A stretch of 64,000 nt of DNA from Chloroflexota bacterium (GTDB lineage Bacteria; Chloroflexota; Chloroflexia; Chloroheliales; Chloroheliaceae). Location of the stretch: contig JAQBPB010000068.1 in the NCBI GenBank assembly GCA_028287745.1, positions 1-64,000 on the forward strand. Reading direction: 5' to 3'. Shown piece by piece: positions 26,115 to 32,976 of the stretch. Position 1 is the first letter of the stretch, and each line of letters opens with the position of its first letter. A program made the translations under genes and the position numbers. A model generated the notes under the pieces. The model searched no databases. It worked only from the letters and a program-made list of their open reading frames with translations, and had not been told where the DNA came from.

Positions 26115-27815
26115 TTAGTTTTGACTCATCTGGCCGGGTACTACCGCCAGTTCCTCAAAGCGGTTATGGCCGTTAGTTTTTAAGGGAGCGGTACCGCCGG
26201 GCCGGGGCGGCTGGCCTGGCAAAGCGGGTCCTTTGGGACGCTCCCTTACCGGTGCCGCCTGGTGGGGCGGCGGCGGGTTAGTTTTGAAGTCGCGCCACTT
26301 TTCGTACTCGCGCATGTGGACCAGTCCCTGCGCCTTATTGCCCAGCCGCAAATAGGTGCTGCCCAGGTGAAAATGGGCCATGAAGTGGTCGGCTTTGGCT
26401 CGCACGACTTTCGCCAGCAGTTGAATAGTTTCGTCCAACCGGCCAATTTCTTTATAGGCCAGTCCCAGCATATAGGCTGTTTCTACGTCTTCCGGGAGCT
26501 GTTTGTAAAGAATTTCGAAAGTCCGGGCCGCCTCGTAAAAACGTCCTCGTTTCAGGTAAAGAATACCCAGGTCAAAGCGGCAGGCCTGCCAGTTCTCGTC
26601 CAGTTTCAGGGCGGTTTGCCAGGTTAGCATGGCCCGGTCCTCGTATCCGGCGGCAATTAAAGCCCGGCCCAGCCGGTAATGCACCTGCGGTTCGGTTGGC
26701 AGCAGTTGGGCGGCCCGCTCAAAGGCTTTCAGGGCCAGTCCTAGCTGCTTGAGGTCGGTCAAGACAATTCCCAGGCTTAGATAGACAACGCCATCGCCTG
26801 GCTGCTGCCGGGCGCATTGGACCAGGGTATTATAGCTTTCTTTAAGGCGGTTAGCCGCCCGGTAGGCAAGCCCGAGTTTGTACCGGGCGGCAATAAACTG
26901 GGCGTCGGCCTGCAACACCAGTTTATACTCGTAAATAGCTCTTTCCCATTCGCGCTGCCGGGCGAAAATATTTGCCAGGTAATAGCGGGCCCTGGTTTCT
27001 CCAGGGTGGGCACTCAGTAATTCCTGGTAGGCCCGGATGGCTCCGGCCGGGTTGCCCTGGGTTTTTAAGTTTTCGGCCTGCCGGTAATACCAGTCGGCGT
27101 CATGGGCAACCGGGGCTACTACCCCGGCAATTTCCGGCCGGGTTGGATGGTTATTATAGATGTATTCGGGCTCGACCTGGCGCGCTTCGGCAAAGCACTT
27201 GGCGGCTTGCTTGGTTTCGCCGTGGGCCTGGTGTAAGACACCCTGGTAATAAATCGGTTCGGCGGCGTTGGGGCGCAACTGGCGGGCCAGGGTGTAGGAA
27301 ATATAAGCCGGGGCATACTCACCCAGTTTGTGATAGCACCGCCCCAGCGCGAAATGCGACTCGTACAGGTCAGGGTTGTATTCCAGGGCCACTTTAAAAG
27401 CCGCCACCGCCTCATTGATTTTGCCTAACGCCCGGAAAGCTACCCCCAGGTTGTAATGCGCTTCGGCCAGTTGCGCATCAATCTGGACCACGTCCATATA
27501 TTCGTTAAGGGCTTCGGCCCAGCTATCCTGGTAGGCATAGGCGTTTCCCAGGTAAAGATGAATAATCGCCCGCTCCCGGTCCCAGATCTGGGCATAAGCA
27601 TCACTTTCAACAATACTGGCAATCAAGGCATGGTTGAATTCGCCCACGGCATCGGCATAGCGCCCATCCAGGTAAGCTCGCATTCCAAGCGAAAAGGCCG
27701 CCCTCAAACTGCTTCCAGTCATGAAGCGTTCGCTGCCGCTGAAAGTGTCCAGGTCAAGAATAAGAAGCTTGTCGTCCATTTTCCGGGACCCGGTATCTGT
27801 TGGAGGTTGATCCAT
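26115..27815 (-). CDS. TPR-repeat protein of the chemosensory operon
   Basis: A 566-residue protein made almost wholly of tetratricopeptide repeats from about residue 30 to 500 (for example 'AEAHYNLGVAFRALGKINEAVAAFKVALEYNPD', 'HFALGRCYHKLGEYAPAYISYTLARQLRPN', 'AYMLGLAYKEIGRLDETIQLL'), ending in a Pro-rich tail. No signal or membrane segment. As first gene of the operon leading into two CheW proteins and CheA, it may be a scaffold or the input component in place of a receptor; that is inference. Start at 27815 is the longest ATG; a start at 27779 (MDDKLLIL) is also possible, since neither has a strong ribosome-binding site. Confidence 0.82.
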   Translation of the reverse strand: MDQPPTDTGSRKMDDKLLILDLDTFSGSERFMTGSSLRAAFSLGMRAYLDGRYADAVGEFNHALIASIVESDAYAQIWDRERAIIHLYLGNAYAYQDSWAEALNEYMDVVQIDAQLAEAHYNLGVAFRALGKINEAVAAFKVALEYNPDLYESHFALGRCYHKLGEYAPAYISYTLARQLRPNAAEPIYYQGVLHQAHGETKQAAKCFAEARQVEPEYIYNNHPTRPEIAGVVAPVAHDADWYYRQAENLKTQGNPAGAIRAYQELLSAHPGETRARYYLANIFARQREWERAIYEYKLVLQADAQFIAARYKLGLAYRAANRLKESYNTLVQCARQQPGDGVVYLSLGIVLTDLKQLGLALKAFERAAQLLPTEPQVHYRLGRALIAAGYEDRAMLTWQTALKLDENWQACRFDLGILYLKRGRFYEAARTFEILYKQLPEDVETAYMLGLAYKEIGRLDETIQLLAKVVRAKADHFMAHFHLGSTYLRLGNKAQGLVHMREYEKWRDFKTNPPPPHQAAPVRERPKGPALPGQPPRPGGTAPLKTNGHNRFEELAVVPGQMSQN

Positions 27816-28058
27816 GGTGCAACTGACCTTAAATCAAAATTTTGGTTTGAAACTTGTTCGGAAGAAGTAGATACACAATGCCAGAAGGCCCAGCCAATTT
27901 AAAAGCAGGTTTGTGAACTTTCATTACTAAATCAACCCTGTGTTTAATTAAACCTTACTTTCAAGTCCTTGCAAAGTAGCCAGTAGTACTAAGGCCCCCA
28001 GGTGGTATCTGCTCCCGGGACAATTGTACTTTATTAATCTAAAATTATCTCGAATTTA

Positions 28059-29429
28059 CTACCGGTTAATTTTTGCTTGCAGACTGGACGCTTCAGTTAT
28101 CAGGTTGCCTGAAGGTATTTTGCCAGGTTGAGGGTGATATTGCAAGACCAGAATAGTTATATCATCGCTTTGAGGAGCGCCCAGGGTAAATTGGTCTATT
28201 TCAGCCAGGATTTTCGCGACCATCTCGACCGGGTTTAGCTGGCGGTTGGCCTGAATCGCGGCCTTGAACCGTTCGAAAGTATACAGGTTGCCTTCCCGGT
28301 CCATTGCTTCCGGCACACCATCGGTATAGAAAATTACGCTGGTGCCCGGTTCGATCTTTACAATTACCTCGTCATATTCAATGCTGTCGTCTATGCCCAG
28401 GGGCAGGCCCGGTAGACCAATTTCTTCCAGGGTTTCATTCAATAAAAGGGGATAGTTATGGCCCGCGTTAGCCAGGCGCAGGGTGTTGGTATTCAGGTCC
28501 AGGTGAGCATAGCACATGGTCACCATGCCAAAGGAGCGCTCATCCTGGAGCGCCATATTGACCGACATTAACGTCTGGGCAGGGAAAATGCGGCGGCGCG
28601 CTTCTACCCGGAAAAGGGTCCGCACGACCGCCATTTGCAGGGCTGCCGGAATGCCTTTACCGGCCACATCCCCGATGGCGACCCCGCTGATAGTATGCTC
28701 GGCATCAGGGTGGTAAATGTATTCAAAAAAGTCGCCGCCTACATCCTGGGCCGCTAAAGAGCGGGCGGCCAGGGTCCAGTTTCCACTGGAAACAGTATTC
28801 GGCGGCATCAGGCTGGTCTGGATTTCGTGGGCGATTTCCATTTCGTGGGCTTTGGTGGCCGCTTCTGCCTGGTACTGTTCGACCTGGGTATTATATAACT
28901 TCAGGAAGGCGGCCAGGGAAAAGGTAAGGGTAGCCAGGGCAACCAGGTTTATCCCGGCACTCCCGGACGCGAAGGGCCAACCCAGCCAGTAGAAAAGCAG
29001 CAGTTCGGACCCGGTTAGCAGCACCCCGGCCAGGCCCAGCTCCAGGACCGTTATGCGCGCACCGCCCCGGTGCGCCAGGCCCATTAGCAAGGGAGCCAGC
29101 ATAATATTAAATTCCGGGCCGGTAAAAAAAGCAGTCAGCACGACCAGCAAGGCGCAGACCAGGGCGGCTCTTTTCCAGCCTGCCGGGCTGAGCCGGGTTA
29201 AAATATCGCCTCCCACCGTAAAAACCAGGATTACCATAGCAACCCCGGTCTGAACAAGGACTTTCCCGCCTACCGCCGGGTTGTTGGTCAGCTCTAACAG
29301 GAACACAATCAGGCTAACTACAATGGCAACCGCTACGCCCCCCAGAAAAAGGCGTTTTTCCTGGGGGGTTTCCCAGGTATCGAAAATGGTGCTGGTTTGA
29401 CTATTTTGCTTTATTCCGGGTTGCTCCAT
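28059..29429 (-). CDS. Membrane-bound PP2C-type serine phosphatase (RsbU/SpoIIE-like)
   Basis: A 456-residue protein with about six membrane segments in residues 30-175, a short coiled segment, and a PP2C/SpoIIE domain from about residue 195 on. Motifs: 'EIAHEIQTSLMPPNT', 'DVGGDFFEYIYHPD' and 'GVAIGDVAGKGIPAALQMAVVRTLFR' with metal-binding Asp residues, 'ANAGHNYPLLLN', 'VIFYTDGVPEAMDREGNLYTFERF' and the final 'QSDDITILVLQY'. Such phosphatases dephosphorylate a STAS anti-sigma antagonist, switching partners. It is the third gene of a kinase-antagonist-phosphatase set, 40 bases after the STAS gene. The signal it senses in the membrane is unknown. Confidence 0.9.
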   Translation of the reverse strand: MEQPGIKQNSQTSTIFDTWETPQEKRLFLGGVAVAIVVSLIVFLLELTNNPAVGGKVLVQTGVAMVILVFTVGGDILTRLSPAGWKRAALVCALLVVLTAFFTGPEFNIMLAPLLMGLAHRGGARITVLELGLAGVLLTGSELLLFYWLGWPFASGSAGINLVALATLTFSLAAFLKLYNTQVEQYQAEAATKAHEMEIAHEIQTSLMPPNTVSSGNWTLAARSLAAQDVGGDFFEYIYHPDAEHTISGVAIGDVAGKGIPAALQMAVVRTLFRVEARRRIFPAQTLMSVNMALQDERSFGMVTMCYAHLDLNTNTLRLANAGHNYPLLLNETLEEIGLPGLPLGIDDSIEYDEVIVKIEPGTSVIFYTDGVPEAMDREGNLYTFERFKAAIQANRQLNPVEMVAKILAEIDQFTLGAPQSDDITILVLQYHPQPGKIPSGNLITEASSLQAKINR

Positions 29430-29469
29430 TACTCTATAATTAGCTTTCTGTGGGTGCCACCCTGGAAGT

Positions 29470-29796
29470 TCAGGCCTTGATAAGGGGTAAAAGGTCTTCC
29501 ATTTTAGCGATAGGCATATAACGAAGCATATCGACCATTTCGAAAACTTTCCGGTGATGGGCGGTAACGTTTACCGCGTAGAGCTTTTTGCCCTGTTTGC
29601 GGGCCTCGATAACCAGTTTCAAAAGGGCTGAAATACCCGCCGAATTGATAAACATAACCGGGCCGAAATCCATTATCGTGGTCTGGTTCATCCGGTCTTT
29701 AATACCGGAGATTTCTTTAGCCGAAGTGGCGTCCACGCTGTCATTCTGGATATGGATAATGGTAAATTCGTTACCTTGCTCAACTTTAAGGGTCAT
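29470..29796 (-). CDS. STAS-domain anti-sigma-factor antagonist (RsbV/SpoIIAA-like)
   Basis: A 108-residue STAS domain. 'MDFGPVMFINSAGISALLKLVIEARKQGKKLYAVNVTAHHRKVFEMVDM' includes the phosphorylatable Ser in the 'INSAGISAL' loop, typical of RsbV/SpoIIAA. It should be phosphorylated by the kinase encoded upstream and dephosphorylated by the PP2C phosphatase encoded downstream. Length is normal. An AGGAAGG ribosome-binding site precedes the ATG on the minus strand. Confidence 0.92.
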   Translation of the reverse strand: MTLKVEQGNEFTIIHIQNDSVDATSAKEISGIKDRMNQTTIMDFGPVMFINSAGISALLKLVIEARKQGKKLYAVNVTAHHRKVFEMVDMLRYMPIAKMEDLLPLIKA

Positions 29797-29864
29797 TTGT
29801 AACCTTCCTCCGTCCCGCCGAAATGCTGGATTATTTTTCTAGCCATAGTGAAAGCCGTGAATCT

Positions 29865-30407
29865 TTAATTAAGGTTCTGTTCGGCCTTTTGCAGTTCGAT
29901 GTTGAAACTGATCGGACTCTGGGACTGGCTATTTTTGTTGAGATTGAACCACATAGTAAACTCGGTCCCCTGAGAGCTGCTTTTGACCTCAATATTATCA
30001 ACCAGCTTCTCAATCAGGAAAATACCCATGCCGCGCGTAAAGTTCCGTTCCAGGCGTTCTTCGATATCCAGGTTGTCACCGGCGGTTTCAACTTTTGCCG
30101 TGGCGTCCACCCAGTGGCCTAAATCGGATACCTGGACCGCCAGTTGGCCGTTTTTGACAAAGAATTTAACACCGGCCTTGATGTTTATATCGGAATTGTT
30201 GCCGTGTTCAATAGCATTTGTTACGGCTTCACTGACGGCCAGTTGCAAATCGGCCACCCGTTCTTCATCAAAACCTAGGTACTTGGCAACAAATACGGCG
30301 CTTTCACGGACAACCCGTTCAAAGACAATATCGCTGGGAATTTGAATGTCTATATCATTGAAAGCCGGTGTAATAATTGATTCGTCAATCCCTTGCTTGG
30401 ATGTCAT
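29865..30407 (-). CDS. Anti-sigma-factor-type serine kinase (RsbW-like, HATPase_c)
   Basis: A 180-residue GHKL ATPase of the RsbW/SpoIIAB group. N box: 'LQLAVSEAVTNAIEHGNNSD'. The G1 region reads VSDLGHWVD, where the usual D-x-G-x-G has Trp instead of the second Gly. G2 is 'RGMGIFLIEKLVDNIE', followed by 'GTEFTMWFNL'. It should phosphorylate the STAS antagonist and hold a partner protein, but no sigma factor gene is in the window. About 30 extra residues follow the ATPase core. First gene of the set; a -10 candidate (minus strand, 30459-30464) lies about 50 bases upstream. Confidence 0.88.
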   Translation of the reverse strand: MTSKQGIDESIITPAFNDIDIQIPSDIVFERVVRESAVFVAKYLGFDEERVADLQLAVSEAVTNAIEHGNNSDINIKAGVKFFVKNGQLAVQVSDLGHWVDATAKVETAGDNLDIEERLERNFTRGMGIFLIEKLVDNIEVKSSSQGTEFTMWFNLNKNSQSQSPISFNIELQKAEQNLN

Positions 30408-30852
30408 TGTAAATCGCGACCTTTCCCTACAAACAGAGCTTACTAAGAAGAATTATGGATTATAGCTGTGACAGCCGGGTTAAAATTAAGTGACAGTTAT
30501 ATTAAGCGGAATACCCGGATTGTTTATTGTATGCCGACTTTTGCCATTTTCAGGCATAAAACACCGGAATAATAGCGTTTAATAGCGATTGCCAGGCTCA
30601 AAAGTCGTACCTAAGTTTAACTTGTAAAGCCTGATATCGGGAGGGGCCAATTGGTCCTATAAAAGAAAGGTATAAAAAGGTGAGGAAGTACCGGTGGAGT
30701 CTGGTCCCGCCTGATATCCTTAAGTATTGTTTCGGGAATTAAAATTTAGAAAAAGGCGGGGCAAATAAAGCGGTTAAAGGCCATAAAAAGAACCCGGCAT
30801 TTGCCGGGTCCCGGTAGTTACATTAAAAATAACCTGACGCAGGAGGCTGGCC
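30408..30852. other. Intergenic region between the RsbW-like and agmatinase genes
   Basis: 445 bases without a gene. Visible: a minus-strand TATAAT (30459-30464) about 50 bases before the RsbW-like start, two direct copies of GTGACAG (30468 and 30491) just upstream of it, two copies of GCCTGATATC about 80 bases apart (near 30630 and 30710), and the agmatinase terminator (listed separately). No open frame with a ribosome-binding site and no clear structured RNA was recognised. Confidence 0.6.
30783..30809 (-). terminator. Terminator of the agmatinase gene
   Basis: ACCCGGC and GCCGGGT (30792-30798 and 30803-30809) form a 7-base-pair stem with a 4-base loop. Read on the minus strand it is followed by TTCTTTTTATGG. 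It lies 44 bases beyond the agmatinase stop. Confidence 0.82.
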
Positions 30853-31758
30853 CTAAAGCTGGCCGGACCGGCGCAGGTAGCCCAGCATCTTGTAGATCAG
30901 TTTCGCGGCATAGAAGTCGGCGCGTTCCTGGCCCGGCATCGGACACAGTTCCATAATATCGAACCCGACTACTTCGGTCTTTTCGGCAACTTGCTTGAAG
31001 ATGCTGAAGAACTCGCGCCAGCGGATGCCCCCCGGTTCAGGGGTACCAACGGCGGGCATTTCGGCCGGGTCGAAGGCGTCCAGGTCAACTGTTACATAGA
31101 CGTGCTTGCCCCATTTGAGGATTTCCTGGATATCGAAAGCCTTTTCGGCCCGTTCGTAATCGTACAGGATACCCGTCTTGGGGTTGCTGTTGACGAATTG
31201 GACTTCTTCCGGGCTGATGCTGCGGACGCCAACCACATAGACCGGCACTTCCATATCGGCAATGCGGCGCATTACGCAGGCGTGGCTTAACTCGCCGTGA
31301 TAAGTAATCCGCAGGTCGCCGTGAGCGTCAAAACTCAGGACCACCAGGTCAGGGTAGCGCTCCTTGAGGTCGCGAATAATCGGAATGGTCACGCTATGTT
31401 CGCCGCCCAGGGTAACGGCAAATTTGCCGTCCTCAGAGACTTTGCGGAAAGCGGCCTCAATCAGGTCCAGGCTGTCTTCCTGGCTTTTCCCTTCGAAATC
31501 CAGTTCTTCCAGGGTAAAGATACCCATATCTATCGGCTCGAATTTTAATTCTTCATCGTATAGTTCGACCTGGGTGCTGGCCTCGATAATGGCTTTCGGT
31601 CCCAGTTTGGTACCCTGCATATAAGAAGTGGTATTTTCCAGGCCCGCCGGGATAATAATTACTTTAGATTCTTCATAGCCGGTTTTCTGTTCTTCCGCCT
31701 CCATAAACTGGACCGGGTTTGGCTTTATTTCAAATTCTGAATTATTTATAACTGGCAT
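30853..31758 (-). CDS. speB: Agmatinase (ureohydrolase family)
   Basis: A 301-residue manganese ureohydrolase. Metal-ligand motifs are '[15 protein letters not shown]', '[11 protein letters not shown]' and '[25 protein letters not shown]', with '[11 protein letters not shown]' between them, as in agmatinases. It cleaves agmatine to putrescine and urea in polyamine synthesis. The length and the Glu at the end of the substrate loop (PEPGG) fit agmatinase rather than arginase. It is monocistronic, divergent from deoC and ends in its own terminator. Formiminoglutamase or guanidinobutyrase activity cannot be excluded. Confidence 0.9.
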   Translation of the reverse strand: MPVINNSEFEIKPNPVQFMEAEEQKTGYEESKVIIIPAGLENTTSYMQGTKLGPKAIIEASTQVELYDEELKFEPIDMGIFTLEELDFEGKSQEDSLDLIEAAFRKVSEDGKFAVTLGGEHSVTIPIIRDLKERYPDLVVLSFDAHGDLRITYHGELSHACVMRRIADMEVPVYVVGVRSISPEEVQFVNSNPKTGILYDYERAEKAFDIQEILKWGKHVYVTVDLDAFDPAEMPAVGTPEPGGIRWREFFSIFKQVAEKTEVVGFDIMELCPMPGQERADFYAAKLIYKMLGYLRRSGQL

Positions 31759-31890
31759 TTTCCCTCACACTTTTAAATTAATCTATATATTTATCCGGGC
31801 GGAACATAGAAACCGCCTGCACTTGGAAAAGCGTCAGGCGGCGTCCGGCCCGCCTATTATATCAAATTTTCGGCCTGGTTTCACTCGTGT

Positions 31891-31896
31891 TATAAT
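31891..31896 (+). promoter_or_regulatory. Candidate -10 element of deoC
   Basis: A perfect TATAAT about 104 bases before the deoC start at 32000, in the agmatinase-deoC divergent gap. A good -35 is not evident. Upstream (31813-31841) CCGCCTG and CAGGCGG form an inverted repeat with a 15-base spacer that could be a binding site. Confidence 0.5.
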
Positions 31897-31999
31897 ATTC
31901 ACTGAATATGCAGGGACCAACCGGGGCCAACCGGATCAGGCCGGGCGCAGGCTGGCGGCAACCCCAACTACAAATCTAAGAAATAGAGGAAGGTGTTTA

Positions 32000-32764
32000 A
32001 TGTCCGCAAAAGACCCTGATGAAACAAACTTTGAACACGATGATTCTGAACGGATTGCGCTAGAGCCAGCCCAACTGGCGGCAATGATTGACCATACTCA
32101 ACTGAGTCCGGCCGCCACCGAAGCCCAGATTGTCCAGTTATGCGAGGAAGCCCGGTTTTACGGTTTTGCCACGGTCTGTGTAAACCCGGTCCACGTGAAA
32201 TTATGCGTAAGAGAGCTTGCCGGTTCAAATGTGCGCGTCTGTACGGTGGTCGGCTTTCCGCTCGGCGCGAATATGACCGCCATCAAAGTCAGTGAAACCC
32301 AGACTGCGGTCAACCATGGCGCGAAAGAAATTGATATGGTCATCAATATCGGGGCGCTCAAGGCCGGGCAGGATTTTATTGTAAAAAGAGAAATCACGGA
32401 AGTTTCCAACCACGCCCATACCGGCCGGGGCATCTGTAAGGTTATTATTGAGTGCTGCTTGCTCAATGACGCCGAGAAAATCCGGGCCTGCGAGCTGGCG
32501 AAGGAAGCCGGGGCCGATTTTGTAAAGACCAGCACCGGTTTTTCACTGGGCGGCGCGACCGAAGAAGATGTCCGGTTGATGCGTAAGGTAGTTGGCAGCA
32601 AGCTTGGCGTGAAGGCGGCCGGTGGCATCCGGACCCTGACCGATGTCCAGCGCATGATCGCGTCTGGCGCGACGCGGCTCGGCAGCAGCAGCAGCGTGCG
32701 GATTATGCAGGAAATCTACAAGACCACCGGGCTGGCCCCGGAACCTGCCGGTAGCGGCTATTAA
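32000..32764 (+). CDS. deoC: Deoxyribose-phosphate aldolase
   Basis: A 254-residue class I aldolase. The open frame runs further upstream (to 31823), but the ATG at 32000 has GAGGAAGG about 7 bases before it and starts the protein at [15 protein letters not shown]. Motifs: '[16 protein letters not shown]', '[15 protein letters not shown]', '[10 protein letters not shown]', '[15 protein letters not shown]', the Schiff-base Lys in '[15 protein letters not shown]' and the proton-relay Lys in '[11 protein letters not shown]'. It converts 2-deoxyribose-5-phosphate to glyceraldehyde-3-phosphate and acetaldehyde in nucleoside salvage. The 25-residue acidic N-terminus is extra. A strong terminator follows. 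Confidence 0.93.
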   Translation: MSAKDPDETNFEHDDSERIALEPAQLAAMIDHTQLSPAATEAQIVQLCEEARFYGFATVCVNPVHVKLCVRELAGSNVRVCTVVGFPLGANMTAIKVSETQTAVNHGAKEIDMVINIGALKAGQDFIVKREITEVSNHAHTGRGICKVIIECCLLNDAEKIRACELAKEAGADFVKTSTGFSLGGATEEDVRLMRKVVGSKLGVKAAGGIRTLTDVQRMIASGATRLGSSSSVRIMQEIYKTTGLAPEPAGSGY

Positions 32765-32784
32765 ATTAAATGTTCGACTCATTT

Positions 32785-32820
32785 CCGGCCAGGAGTAATA
32801 ATACTCCGGCCGGTTTTTTA
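32785..32820 (+). terminator. Terminator of deoC
   Basis: CCGGCC-A-GGAGTA pairs with TACTCCGGCCGG (12 base pairs with one bulged A, loop ATAA) and is followed by TTTTTTATTTTATT. Confidence 0.92.
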
Positions 32821-32976
32821 TTTTATTAACAGCTTATTTCCCGAATAATATTTCAACAAATTCTAATAAAACCTCCCTGGAATTTAACCTGTCGCTAAGG
32901 TATACTCAAAAATAAGCTTCGGCGGTATTCCTCCGCTTCACAATCCATAAATATTAGAAGGGCCAATCAAATTTAT

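Noticed and set aside
30650-30760. Short open frame starting GTG near 30682
   Set aside because: About 20 codons, weak ribosome-binding site, no support from terminator or composition.
31813-31841. Inverted repeat CCGCCTG...CAGGCGG as terminator of a plus-strand gene
   Set aside because: No T-run follows and no plus-strand gene ends there; left as possible binding site only.
31823-31999. N-terminal extension of DeoC (59 residues)
   Set aside because: The extension is not DeoC-like and covers the promoter; the ATG at 32000 has a good ribosome-binding site.
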